NCBI GenBank assembly: GCA_028277515.1
Contig: JANQGC010000155.1
Location: forward strand, 1-64,000
DNA: 64,000 nucleotides
Reading direction: 5' to 3'
DNA from: Anaerolineae bacterium
GTDB taxonomy: Bacteria > Chloroflexota > Anaerolineae > Promineifilales > Promineifilaceae
The position numbers and the translations under genes were made by a program. The notes under the pieces were generated by a model, which saw nothing but the letters and a program-made list of their open reading frames with translations, made no database searches and was not told the origin of the DNA. Positions 51,672 to 60,112 of this stretch are shown in pieces; the first letter of the stretch is position 1; every line of letters begins with the position of its first letter.

Positions 51672-51843
51672 ATCTGTACATTATTCTGTAAGGTGCTATC
51701 TGTCTGTTGGTTATTACACATTGAAAGCAGGCTTACAGCCATCTCTCACTCCTATTATGGTACACTTCCAACGATTTAGACACGCCGCTCCTCCATTTTC
51801 TTACCATGAAGCGGCTTATCCTAAGTTTCATAAAAGGATAGTG

Positions 51844-52523
51844 ATGAGTTGGTTTAATTTCCTGAAGAAAGATAAAGAACCTGAACGTACCTGGGCTGTT
51901 TTTGACGTAAACGATAAAGAGTTCCAACAGCAAGTGATTCGCCGCTCCTATAAAACATCTGTGATGGTCGATTTATGGGGGTGCGGTTACAAATTGTGTA
52001 AAATCGGAGGGTTCGACTGGGTCGGCCGTCCAATGGTCGGGGTGGGCCGGCGCGGCATGATGTTGACCACAACCATGACCTGCCCACCGCGCCGGCTCAC
52101 CCTCCACGGCCAAGCGGTGTCTAGTCGGGCGAGACAGGCGGAATGGATGGCCAAGGGTTTCCGGTGAGATTTTGCCCCGCCAGCTTGTGCTGAGCCGGCC
52201 GAAGTATCCCGCCACTACGACAATGATCGAGGCATTGTAGCGATCGAATTTCATGTCAACTCAAATCATACACAAAAAGTAACCACACCCGATTTTTGGG
52301 CCGCCTAGTGTGGGCCATGCAGGCAGTTGGGTCCAATCTTAGAAGATCTAGCAGTCGATTCAACATTCGATCATTGAATAAACGGGATTATGAACGGGCG
52401 CTCGAAACTTTGTTCAGCGCCCGTGATTTAGGTGAGGAGACTGATGAACAACACACAACGACCGTCATCAATGCCATCTTCACTTTTTTGGGAGAAGACC
52501 ATCCATTAATATCCTCGCCGAAG
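51844..52523 (+). pseudogene. ybbN: Disrupted YbbN-type thioredoxin/TPR gene
   Basis: The intact start (ATG after AAAGGA) encodes MSWFNFLKKDKEPERTWAVF and, further on, KTSVMVDLWG, the N-terminus of a YbbN-like thioredoxin. The frame is then interrupted by a 310-bp element. Beyond it the sequence resumes as D-F-W-A-A-stop-C-G-P-C-R-Q-L-G-P-I-L-E. The active-site WCGPC Trp codon has become TAG. After about 20 more codons a large internal deletion joins directly, in another frame, to the C-terminal TPR end (NKRDYERALETLFSARDLGE, FTFLGEDHPL). The tail is replaced by a palindromic repeat. At least four lesions, so the gene is dead. Confidence 0.88.
51980..52289. mobile_element. 310-bp non-autonomous element inserted in ybbN
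   Basis: The left end GGTGCGGTTACAAATTGTGT and the right end read inward, GGTGTGGTTACTTTTTGTGT, form imperfect terminal inverted repeats of at least 20 bp. It is flanked by CGATTTATGGG and CGATTTTTGGG, a target duplication of about 11 bp with one mismatch. No transposase is encoded; a 93-codon minus-strand ORF resembles nothing known to me. Insertion splits the thioredoxin domain exactly after V-D-L-W-G. The family is unclear, though duplications of 9-12 bp occur in IS4-like groups. Confidence 0.78.
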
Positions 52524-52550
52524 GAACGCGAAATGAATTTCGCGGTTACA
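52524..52550. repeat. GTAACCG stem-loop repeat at the end of an SDR gene
   Basis: GGAACGCGAAATG followed by AATTTCGCGGTTAC is another copy of the repeats at 36091, 41682 and 41731. Its inverted GTAAC supplies the TAA stop codon of the SDR gene on the minus strand, and it replaces the missing 3' end of the ybbN remnant. Confidence 0.7.
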
Positions 52551-53307
52551 GGAGGCGGCGGCCGCCATCTACCCTGATCGTGCTGCCGGTCATATAGCCC
52601 GCGCCATCTGAACAGAGAAAAGGCGCCACCTCCGCCACATCCTGAGCCAGTCCCAACCGGGCTAATGGGATACGATCCGCCTCTTCTAGCCTGTCATCCA
52701 AATGCCAAAACTCCGTATTAGGTGTGTCGATTATGCCGGGAAGGATTGTATTGACCCGAATGCCGTATTCAGCATATTCCCGAGCGCATTCCCGCGCGAA
52801 GCCAACAACCCCGGCTTTACTGGCCGCATAAGCGGCCCGGCCGGGCAGCGCGGATTCAACACCGGCAGTAGATGCAATATTAACAATCACCCCGCCGCGA
52901 TCCCCATTTTCATCCGCCATCACGCGCCCGACCAATTGGCTCATGAAAAATGTGCCCTTCAAATTCACATCCAGACAACGTTGCCAGGCCCACTCATCCA
53001 TCTTAAGAACTGCTGCCTGGGGTTGAACGGCCGCATTGTTTACCAGGATATCCAGGCGACCCCACTCTTTGCGAGTCGTCTCAATTAAATGAACACATTG
53101 GAACTTGTTGGATATGTCGGCGGGGATACCAACCGCCCGCCCGCCCGCATCACCAATCGAACGGGCAACCTTCTCAGCACGGTCGGGATTGAGATCATTG
53201 ACAGCTACGCATGTGCCGGCGGCCGCTAAGGTTTGAGCAATCGCCGCCCCAATCCCGCTTCCGCCGCCCGTCACGATAGCGACCTTATTTTCCAAAGATA
53301 GATTCAT
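52546..53307 (-). CDS. Classical SDR oxidoreductase (FabG-like)
   Basis: NAD(P)-dependent dehydrogenase/reductase of 253 residues. The cofactor motif is TGGGSGIGAAIA (T-G-x3-G-x-G), then NNAAVQ (N-N-A-G-like), catalytic Ser in NIASTAG, Y-A-A-S-K (Tyr-x3-Lys) and the PGIIDTPNT loop. The substrate is unknown. The C-terminus ends G-G-R-R-L-L with the stop lying inside a palindromic repeat, so the original end may have been altered slightly. Confidence 0.9.
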   Translation of the reverse strand: MNLSLENKVAIVTGGGSGIGAAIAQTLAAAGTCVAVNDLNPDRAEKVARSIGDAGGRAVGIPADISNKFQCVHLIETTRKEWGRLDILVNNAAVQPQAAVLKMDEWAWQRCLDVNLKGTFFMSQLVGRVMADENGDRGGVIVNIASTAGVESALPGRAAYAASKAGVVGFARECAREYAEYGIRVNTILPGIIDTPNTEFWHLDDRLEEADRIPLARLGLAQDVAEVAPFLCSDGAGYMTGSTIRVDGGRRLL

Positions 53308-53353
53308 AACCTGGAGTATACGAAAAAGGGGCTTCCGCTCAAAGCCAAAAAGG

Positions 53354-54205
53354 TTAGCTGCCGGCCGCTTGAAGCTCTGCGTCTATGATTTCTGCAAAGG
53401 ATTCAAACGAAGGTGCACCCCCGTATATCGTACCGGCAATATCGAAGAATGGCTGGCTGTAAATACCTCTTTGCCGTCGAATTTCATCCAGGCGCAATAC
53501 ATGTTCCAATGAGGCAGGATCGTCATAACAGCTCTCAAACGCAGCCTGGTCGGCCCCGGCAGCAACAGCGGCGTTCACAAAGTAATCACGGTCGGCTCGC
53601 CAAAGGTCACTTTGCTCTAGAAAGAGCATTTCATGAGCCACCCAAAATTTTTCCGGGTCCTGTTCTCCAACACATTGCGCTGTCAATGAAGTATACACAC
53701 TGGGATCGCTGTGGTTGAGCACCGGCCAAAAGACAACCTTCACCTTTCCCGTTTCGACATACTCCTCAATTACCTGCGGCTCAGTTCCTAACACGTAGGA
53801 ACGGCAGGTCGGTCAGAGGAAGTCTGAATAATCAATGACCGTGACCGGTGCATCGGGGTTGCCCAAGAAGAAGGCGCCTTCTTCGGTCTGGCCGCTGGTC
53901 ACCAACGCGGCAGGATCTTCGGTTGCTGCGGGCTGGTCCGTTGGTGTTGGGGGTTCTGTGCTTTGTTCCTGCGGCTCAGGGGCAGTTGCAGGTATCTCAG
54001 TCGCCGGTTGGGGCGTGTCTGTTTCTATGGGAGTAGGGACGGCCGGTTCCGGTTCACCCGTGGGCTGCACAGGTTCACTTTCAGTCGCCTGAACCACAAC
54101 TGGCGAGTCTGGCGAGGATGAACTCAAATCCTCTTCAACACCCTCGCTGCTGCATGAAGCTAAAAGCAATGTCAAGATGAGAATAGTAATGGCATATCGG
54201 TTCAT
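53354..54205 (-). CDS. DsbA-like thioredoxin-fold lipoprotein, putative selenoprotein (UPTC)
   Basis: One open frame of 283 residues interrupted only by an in-frame TGA at 53815-53813 (residue 131). The N-terminus is a lipoprotein signal (LLLASC, Cys18). A Pro/Thr/Glu-rich linker follows to about residue 105. Then comes the DsbA/Thioredoxin_4 domain: FFLGNPDAPVTVIDYSDFL, TGA, P-T-C-R-S-Y. The family has Cys at the TGA position (Y-S-D-F-x-C-P-x-C), so the active site would be Sec-Pro-Thr-Cys. The cis-Pro loop (S-Q-P-F-F, about 252) and the rest of the fold are intact downstream. A stem-loop just after the TGA matches a bacterial SECIS. Likely role: extracytoplasmic thiol oxidation or reduction. 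A simple nonsense mutation is the alternative. Confidence 0.82.
53784..53815 (-). promoter_or_regulatory. Candidate bacterial SECIS element with its UGA
   Basis: On the minus strand the TGA (53815-53813) is followed by 10 nt, then GTTCCTA-CGTGT-TAGGAAC: a perfect 7-bp stem and 5-nt loop with G as second loop base. The distance from UGA to loop is 17 nt. These features agree with known bacterial SECIS rules (hairpin inside the coding region just after UGA, G in the first two loop bases). Confidence 0.7.
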
Positions 54206-54235
54206 GGGCCGAATTATATAACGATGGGGGTCTTG

Positions 54236-54970
54236 CTAAGTAAGGGGCCTTACACTTCGCTTATTTTGGGGCTTCTGGCCGGTATGGATGGCAATAGTGC
54301 CAAACATAAAGAGGCGATAGTGAACATTCTCAAGACCTACCTGGCGCATGATTTGGGCCACCGTTTGCGGATCGCGGAACATCTGTGTGCTGTCCGGAAG
54401 GTAACGATATGCTTCCCGTTCGCCGGTAACCAGTCTGCCCAATGTTGGAATAACATAATTAAGATGAGCGAGGATGAAGGGACGCAATAAATTATCTTTG
54501 GGTGGGCTTGATTCTAATACAACGACGCGCCCGCCAGGTCGCGTGACGCGCATTTGTTCCTTAAAGGCTCCCATGACATCAATGACATTGCGCATTAGAA
54601 AACCGGAAGTCACAGCATCAAAATTGTTATCAGGGAAGGGCAGGCTCAAGGTATCCGCACCCACCCAGCGAATCTCCTCGCGGACCGGGATACGTTTGCC
54701 GACCTGCATCATCTCAATGGTAAAGTCACCCCCGACGGCTTGAAGACCGGGAGTTTGCTCGTATCCTTCCAAAGCTATTTCACCGGTTCCGGTGGCGATA
54801 TCCAACAACCGGCCGTTAAGCGGCAGGTGTGCTTGAGCGATCACATACTTACGCCAGCGCACATCCTGGCCAACGGTCATCAGACGGTTCATCAGATCAT
54901 AGCGCCCGGCAATGCGAGCAAACATATCTTGCACATAACGTGCCCGTTCCTGTCCTTCTAAATGGGCCAT
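54236..54970 (-). CDS. menG: Demethylmenaquinone C-methyltransferase
   Basis: UbiE/MenG family enzyme of 244 residues, last step of menaquinone synthesis. Motifs are ARIAGRYDLMNRLMTVGQDVRW at the N-terminus, the SAM site LLDIATGTGEIAL, and TSGFLMRNVIDVMGAFKEQMRVTRPGGRVVVLE. The C-terminal YRYLPDSTQMFRDPQTVAQIM is typical. The isolated position does not discriminate mena- from ubiquinone; menaquinone is inferred from the likely phylum. Confidence 0.92.
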   Translation of the reverse strand: MAHLEGQERARYVQDMFARIAGRYDLMNRLMTVGQDVRWRKYVIAQAHLPLNGRLLDIATGTGEIALEGYEQTPGLQAVGGDFTIEMMQVGKRIPVREEIRWVGADTLSLPFPDNNFDAVTSGFLMRNVIDVMGAFKEQMRVTRPGGRVVVLESSPPKDNLLRPFILAHLNYVIPTLGRLVTGEREAYRYLPDSTQMFRDPQTVAQIMRQVGLENVHYRLFMFGTIAIHTGQKPQNKRSVRPLT

Positions 54971-55008
54971 AGTTTTTCAGTTTCCAGAAGTCCAACAAAG
55001 TAATTTTG

Positions 55009-55067
55009 ACGGGTTGATAGTAACGGCTTTAGCCGTGAAACCGCTGAAGCGGTTACTACGAACCGCC
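55009..55067. repeat. Double GTAACCG-type palindrome
   Basis: Contains AGTAACGGCTTTAGCCGT and then ACCGCTGAAGCGGTTACTAC, the second being the inverted form of the repeat at 35999. It fills the gap between ftsK and menG. Confidence 0.65.
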
Positions 55068-55123
55068 CGGCAGTGAATATTCATTAAACTACAAGCGTTG
55101 GACTTAGATTTTTTTGAGCGACT

Positions 55124-57646
55124 CTACTCACCCGAAGATACAGCTTCCGTCTGTCCTGGTTCCTGGTCAGAGGGCGGATAAACCTCACGAGCTTTACTCG
55201 TTCCTGTAGGAGGACCAATGATTTTCATCTCCTCCATAGCATCGATCATTCGCGCGGCGCGTGTATAGCCGATACGGAAGCGGCGCTGTAATAACGATGT
55301 GGACGCTTTGTTTAATTTCCGCACCAGGGCAATGGCCTCCGGCATGAGTTCATCAGCATATTCCGGTTTATCAGCCTCTTCTTGCAAGGCTTCCCAAAGA
55401 GGCTGCTGCTGGGGAGTCTCCTTCTTTTTAGCTGGTTTCTTTTTCTTATTTGTTGACCGGCTACTTGTTGCGGCCGGTTTTTCGACGACAGAGGGTGACG
55501 GTGCCGGCGGGGGCGTTTCCGGAACAAGCGTTGGTGGCACACCAGCATCTTCAGTTCGGCTCTCCTGACGATTTTTACTTGTGGACGAAGCCGTTTTATT
55601 TGATGTTCTTGGCCTGGCCGATTCGGCCGTAATGGTGGCGCTGCGTCGCGCGCGCTGCCAATAGCCTATGAGGCGGCCGAGTTCTACATCGCTTACAAAA
55701 CAACCTTGTAACCGTAAGGGGGCCGGTGCATCCGGTTTTTGGAATAGCATATCTCCCTGGCCGAGCAGCCGTTCAGCGCCCGTGCTGTCCAAAATGACCC
55801 TGCTGTCCGTGCTTGATGCCACGGCAAAAGCGATACGCGCCGGGAAATTGGCCTTGATCAATCCGGTTACCACGTCCACAGACGGCCGTTGGGTGGCAAT
55901 AACCAGGTGAATACCCGTGGCACGGGCTAACTGCGCCAGACGGGTGACCGCCCGTTCCGTATCCTCCGGAGCCAACATCATCAAATCAGCCAGCTCATCA
56001 ATGATCAACACAATGTAAGGCATCTTCTGCCCGTTCTTTCGCCGGCCCAGCTTCTTGTTGTAATCGACAATATGGCGCACCCCTAAATCGGCAAACTGTT
56101 TATAACGCGAATCCATCTCTTTCAGCGCCCATTGTAATGTGCTGATCACCCGGTCCATTTCCACAATGACCGGCGCGGCCAGGTGCGGAATGCCATTGTA
56201 GCCAGTCAGTTCCACCCGCTTGGGATCGATCATAATCAGCTTCAAATCATCAGGTGTATTGCGCAGCAGCAGGCAGCTAATAATGCCGTTCACACAAACC
56301 GACTTACCAGCACCGGTGGTGCCCGCAATCAACAAATGGGGCATAGTCGTCAAATCGGCCACAATTGACTGCCCGGACACATTTTGACCCAATCCCAATG
56401 CCAGAGGGGATTTTATTTTTCGATACTCAAGTGATTCCATCACATCACGAAGGGACACCACTGATTTGGAAGGATTGGGCACCTCAATTCCGACATAACT
56501 TTTGCCCGGAACCGGAGCCTGGATGCGGATGGATCGTGCGGCAAGAGCCAGGGCCAGATCGTCAGCGAGCCCGGATATTTTGCCCACCTTAACTTTGGTG
56601 CGCCGACCATTACGCATCTCAATATAATTGGGTTCAACCCCAAACTGAGTAACCGTCGGTCCCTGGTTAATTTCGACAACCGTAGCTGGTGCTCCAAAGC
56701 TCTCCAGGGTATGCTCAATGATTTCGACTTGCTCTCGAATTGATGCGCTGTTTAAATCTAGATCCGTTCCTGATTCCAATATCTCGCTGACAATCGGCAG
56801 GGTCCACTTGTAGCCCGAATCCTGCCCATTGGCAGTGACCGGCGTTGATTTCGATTTTTTAGAAGATCTTGCCGGTTTTTTCTTCTTGGTCACCCGATCC
56901 CGGCCGCGATTGGGGGCCGCTTTTGACTCTTCTTGTTGCTGCTCCTGCTGATCGGGCATCAAACTCAATTGCACCGGCTCGCTGCTTTTGGCACGACTAG
57001 GATTCAGACGAATGGCCCGCCTTGGGCTTTCTTCAATCTCAGAATCATGAGACTCATGAGAAAACGCGCTCTTCATATAATTACCCAAATCCTGGCGGCT
57101 TACGCCCGAAACTAGAATCGCGCCCAAAATACCCAGGACCATCAATATAAATATCGCTCCTAAATTACCTACCAGGGCTGTTAACGACGAACCAATAGCC
57201 CCGCCAATGTAGCCCCCACCGGTTCCTGACTCGGCAACCTGCCAATAATCAATTTGCACATCACTTAAAACAACAGCCAGCATAGAGGCAAAGCCAAGAA
57301 AAACTAGAAATAATAATCCGATACCTAAAAGACGGTATATAGGAAGCTGCGGGGGTTGATCCATTCCCAGGAGGACAAGGTACAAACCAATCGCACCGGT
57401 GATCACGGGCACAAAATAACTGCCCCAGCCAAAAATGCGCCACAATTGATTAAACAACCATGCGGTGAGCTGGCCTTGACCCGGTGACAGCAAACTTAAG
57501 GCCAGGATGGCGGTGAGAAAAATCACGCCAATACCGGCGATCAGGATTTTTTGCGAACGAGATACAGAAAAGCTTATGCGGCTGGTACTGCTGCGCTTGG
57601 TTGATTTCCGCCTGGTGCTTTTCTTCCGGGTTCTTTTGCGAGTCAT
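55124..57646 (-). CDS. ftsK: DNA translocase FtsK/SpoIIIE
   Basis: Moves chromosomal DNA during cell division. It has 840 residues. There is a very basic N-terminus (TRKRTRKKSTRRKSTKRSS) and about four membrane helices up to residue 175. A linker follows, then the FtsK alpha/beta motor from about 290 to 650 with VGIEVPNPSKSVVSLRDV, Walker A IAGTTGAGKSVC and Walker B YIVLIIDELADLMM. A second linker with Pro/Lys repeats leads to the C-terminal gamma winged helix (LNKASTSLLQRRFRIGYTRAARMID), which reads KOPS-type DNA signals. All parts are present. Confidence 0.95.
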   Translation of the reverse strand: MTRKRTRKKSTRRKSTKRSSTSRISFSVSRSQKILIAGIGVIFLTAILALSLLSPGQGQLTAWLFNQLWRIFGWGSYFVPVITGAIGLYLVLLGMDQPPQLPIYRLLGIGLLFLVFLGFASMLAVVLSDVQIDYWQVAESGTGGGYIGGAIGSSLTALVGNLGAIFILMVLGILGAILVSGVSRQDLGNYMKSAFSHESHDSEIEESPRRAIRLNPSRAKSSEPVQLSLMPDQQEQQQEESKAAPNRGRDRVTKKKKPARSSKKSKSTPVTANGQDSGYKWTLPIVSEILESGTDLDLNSASIREQVEIIEHTLESFGAPATVVEINQGPTVTQFGVEPNYIEMRNGRRTKVKVGKISGLADDLALALAARSIRIQAPVPGKSYVGIEVPNPSKSVVSLRDVMESLEYRKIKSPLALGLGQNVSGQSIVADLTTMPHLLIAGTTGAGKSVCVNGIISCLLLRNTPDDLKLIMIDPKRVELTGYNGIPHLAAPVIVEMDRVISTLQWALKEMDSRYKQFADLGVRHIVDYNKKLGRRKNGQKMPYIVLIIDELADLMMLAPEDTERAVTRLAQLARATGIHLVIATQRPSVDVVTGLIKANFPARIAFAVASSTDSRVILDSTGAERLLGQGDMLFQKPDAPAPLRLQGCFVSDVELGRLIGYWQRARRSATITAESARPRTSNKTASSTSKNRQESRTEDAGVPPTLVPETPPPAPSPSVVEKPAATSSRSTNKKKKPAKKKETPQQQPLWEALQEEADKPEYADELMPEAIALVRKLNKASTSLLQRRFRIGYTRAARMIDAMEEMKIIGPPTGTSKAREVYPPSDQEPGQTEAVSSGE

Positions 57647-57775
57647 AGCTCAAATGTTCCTACGGATGCATTATAGCATGAATGAGGCCGGGCGTCAGCC
57701 AACCCCAAATGTGATAAGATTATGGTTCGGCATCCTGCCTAGCCAGGAAATAAACCAGGTTGAGTGTATTTTTTG

Positions 57776-58582
57776 ATGGTTTTTCTCAACTCAGAGGACA
57801 ATGTTCCACATTTTCAGTTTGAAGGTTTGACCCAATTCACGGCCGTCCGCCATGCCGTGTTTACCCGTCAGGGCGGCGTTAGCCCAGCCCCGTTTTCCTC
57901 TCTTAATTTAAGCGTATCCGTCGCCGATGAAAAAGAGCGTGTGTATGCTAACCGCCGGCGTGCTTATGGCATTTTCGGCCGTGACACATCCAGTGTCGTC
58001 CATGCTCATCTGGTTCATGAAGCGCAAATCGCCCGTGTCAGCCAGGAAAACAACGGTACCTGGCTGGCTCATACGGACGGTATCGTCACCAATGAACCGG
58101 GCTGTGCCCTAACGATGAATTATGCTGATTGCGCTCCGGTGTTTATCTACGATCCGATTAACCATGCCATTGGTTTAGGACATGCCGGGTGGAAGGGCGC
58201 GGTTGTGGATTTGCCGGGAGCGATGGTCAGAAAGATGACGGCCGAATTTGGCAGCGATCCAGCAACTCTCACCGCTGCTATTGGCCCGGCTATCGGGCCT
58301 TGCTGCTACGAAGTTGACCAACCCTTAACCGGACAAGTACATCAAACATTTCCAGAAGCGGCCGATTTACTCATCGATTCACCGCATGGCCAGCCACAGG
58401 TAAACGGCGGGCGACCGCATTTCGACCTTCCCAGGGCGAACCGGGTGAATCTACAGCGCGCAGGGGTTGAGCAGATCATCATGTCTGGCCTTTGCACGGC
58501 CTGTCATACAGAGTTTTTCTTTTCTCACCGGGCGGAAAAGGGAACGACCGGCCGTTTTGGTGTCATTATCATTTTAGATTGA
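57776..58582 (+). CDS. pgeF: PgeF/YfiH multicopper-oxidase-fold protein (laccase domain)
   Basis: A 268-residue Cu-oxidase_4 domain protein; family members act on peptidoglycan-precursor quality control or as purine nucleoside enzymes. Metal ligands appear as the His in VVHAHLVHEAQ, Cys in MNYADCAPVF and His in GLGHAGWKGA. RHAVFTRQGGVSPAPFSSLNLS and AAIGPAIGPCCYEVD are conserved segments. The ATG at 57776 or the GTG at 57764 could start it; no Shine-Dalgarno decides. Divergent from ftsK. Confidence 0.92.
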   Translation: MVFLNSEDNVPHFQFEGLTQFTAVRHAVFTRQGGVSPAPFSSLNLSVSVADEKERVYANRRRAYGIFGRDTSSVVHAHLVHEAQIARVSQENNGTWLAHTDGIVTNEPGCALTMNYADCAPVFIYDPINHAIGLGHAGWKGAVVDLPGAMVRKMTAEFGSDPATLTAAIGPAIGPCCYEVDQPLTGQVHQTFPEAADLLIDSPHGQPQVNGGRPHFDLPRANRVNLQRAGVEQIIMSGLCTACHTEFFFSHRAEKGTTGRFGVIIILD

Positions 58583-58680
58583 CCCAGAATTGCCGGATAA
58601 CCATACCCTCAAAAATAAATCCAAGTAAAATATGGGTATATTGACAATTCTATTCAAAGATGCCAGCAGAGAGGTAATGA

Positions 58681-58893
58681 ATGAAACCACCGTATTATGA
58701 TAATGATTTGATCCAGACCCTTCAACTCAGCGGTGAATACATCGGACAATCCGATCATCCTGAGAATCATGCCGATTGGGTCCTTTTTTTGGTAGATGAG
58801 ATTAAGAGCCAGGTTAAGGAAGAAGAATATGCGGCCATGCTACAAAAATTAAACAGCAGCGTTTCTAAAATGTGGGAAGAGGAAATCAGCTAG
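58681..58893 (+). CDS. Small acidic protein of unknown function
   Basis: A 70-residue soluble protein, mostly helical, with no recognised family: DLIQTLQLSGEYIGQSDHP and later FLVDEIKSQVKEEEYAAML. AGAGAGG lies about 8 nt before the ATG, which supports translation. It stands between pgeF and the convergent zinc-ribbon gene. Confidence 0.6.
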   Translation: MKPPYYDNDLIQTLQLSGEYIGQSDHPENHADWVLFLVDEIKSQVKEEEYAAMLQKLNSSVSKMWEEEIS

Positions 58894-58905
58894 ACAGTCT
58901 TTAGG

Positions 58906-59976
58906 TTAGCTAAACAACAAACCAACAAGAACAAATAATACCCAGGCTAGACTGATGTAGATGGCGGACCATCCCAATACACGGCCGAGGGTCGCCTTAA
59001 ATCGTCCCGGCTCGTCGAACAAAGCCTCCAGGTTTTGATACCAGGCCGCCTGGCGGGCCTGGCCTACAGCCCACCAACCAAAGAGCAAACTGGGGATGAG
59101 ACCTAACAGGATGCTGAGCGCCAACCGGATAGGCGTAAACGCCTGTCCAATGCGCTCTAAGAAAGCCATCGACCCATCCCCAACCAGCAGTTCCGGTAAA
59201 ACTAAGATAAGAAAAGGAATAAGTGTAGCAGCGATGGCGATCAAACCTGATCGCATACTGGATTGGGCTGCTTTAGCGGCTGCGTTTTGCAGATCGGGCT
59301 GCACGGCTTCCAGGGTCAAAGGACGGCCGCAGGAAGGGCAATATTTACTGCTGCGCATGACCGTGGCTGAGCAAGCCTGACATACTTCCAGGTACGGCGT
59401 GCGGTCCGTGAATACTTGAGGGTCCACTTTCAGCTCAATCACCCTGTCCTGTTGATTTTTGACCAACACACCGGGATTATCCGGGATCGGCATAGGCGCG
59501 GCCGTATTATCGGAAGCTGCCACAATCTCCGTACCCTGCTCGTCAACCACAGCAGGCAAAGTTTGATCGGAATTCCCCCCGGGCAGCAGCGCGCGCGCCC
59601 TACTGGCGATTTGCGACCGCCTGGCTCTGCTCTCCTTCTTCTTGGCAATATCAACCCATTGGATGGTGGCATCCGCCTGTACACGACCCGCGCCATCCGT
59701 GACATAGGCAGATATTTGGTTTAATAGCTGCTGTGCCTTTTCCGGGTCCGATACTTCCAATTCCAGTATGGATGTCTGCTCAAACCGGCGCACCCTGACA
59801 ATGACTTCCTGTTCCTGCAAGCCCAACAATTTAGGCATTCCGGCGACAATGACACCTGTTTCTTCATTATAAACTTGCAGCCGGGCATTCATATTGGCTA
59901 ATGTGAAGAGAGCGCAGCGCATGACCACTTCGCCCGGCACCGGAAAAGGTCTTTTTTCTTTAATCATTCCTATCAT
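58906..59976 (-). CDS. Zinc-ribbon membrane protein of unknown function
   Basis: About 356 residues. The N-terminal domain is alpha/beta (RPFPVPGEVVMRCALFTLAN, VIVRVRRFEQTSILELEVSD). The middle is a linker. A zinc ribbon C-x2-C-x10-C-x2-C (CQACSATVMRSSKYCPSCGR) follows and then three or four hydrophobic helices (GLIAIAATLIPFLILVLP; LALSILLGLIPSLLFGWWAV; VLGWSAIYISLAWVLFVLVG). I do not recognise a function. The frame is open to 60165, but that would overlap the start of the divergent HAD gene. I chose the ATG where the domain begins; the one three codons later is as good. Confidence 0.7.
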   Translation of the reverse strand: MIGMIKEKRPFPVPGEVVMRCALFTLANMNARLQVYNEETGVIVAGMPKLLGLQEQEVIVRVRRFEQTSILELEVSDPEKAQQLLNQISAYVTDGAGRVQADATIQWVDIAKKKESRARRSQIASRARALLPGGNSDQTLPAVVDEQGTEIVAASDNTAAPMPIPDNPGVLVKNQQDRVIELKVDPQVFTDRTPYLEVCQACSATVMRSSKYCPSCGRPLTLEAVQPDLQNAAAKAAQSSMRSGLIAIAATLIPFLILVLPELLVGDGSMAFLERIGQAFTPIRLALSILLGLIPSLLFGWWAVGQARQAAWYQNLEALFDEPGRFKATLGRVLGWSAIYISLAWVLFVLVGLLFS

Positions 59977-60112
59977 TCTAACATACACTGGCAAAATAGA
60001 ATGATCATTCTTAACGCCCAATTTACGTGTCGCCTCCAACTTGACCATTTTTTGCATCATTGTTAAATTCTTTTGCGGGATTGAGACCGTTACCTCATAG
60101 GAGAAGCAGATA

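Noticed and set aside
51973..52254. 93-codon minus-strand ORF inside the 310-bp element as a transposase
   Set aside because: No transposase motif, too short, and it runs through the terminal repeat.
52305..52310. TAG in the ybbN active site as pyrrolysine or programmed readthrough
   Set aside because: The gene is also broken by an insertion, an internal deletion and a frame change, so the TAG is simple decay.
53813..53815. Reading the TGA as a plain nonsense mutation or as the end of one gene and the start of another
   Set aside because: The TGA coincides with the conserved Cys, both sides are in one frame, and a SECIS-like hairpin follows. Kept only as the alternative hypothesis.
53835..54092. 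Plus-strand Gly/Ser/Val-rich ORF opposite the DsbA-like linker
   Set aside because: Antisense shadow of the Pro/Thr/Glu linker; no supporting signals.
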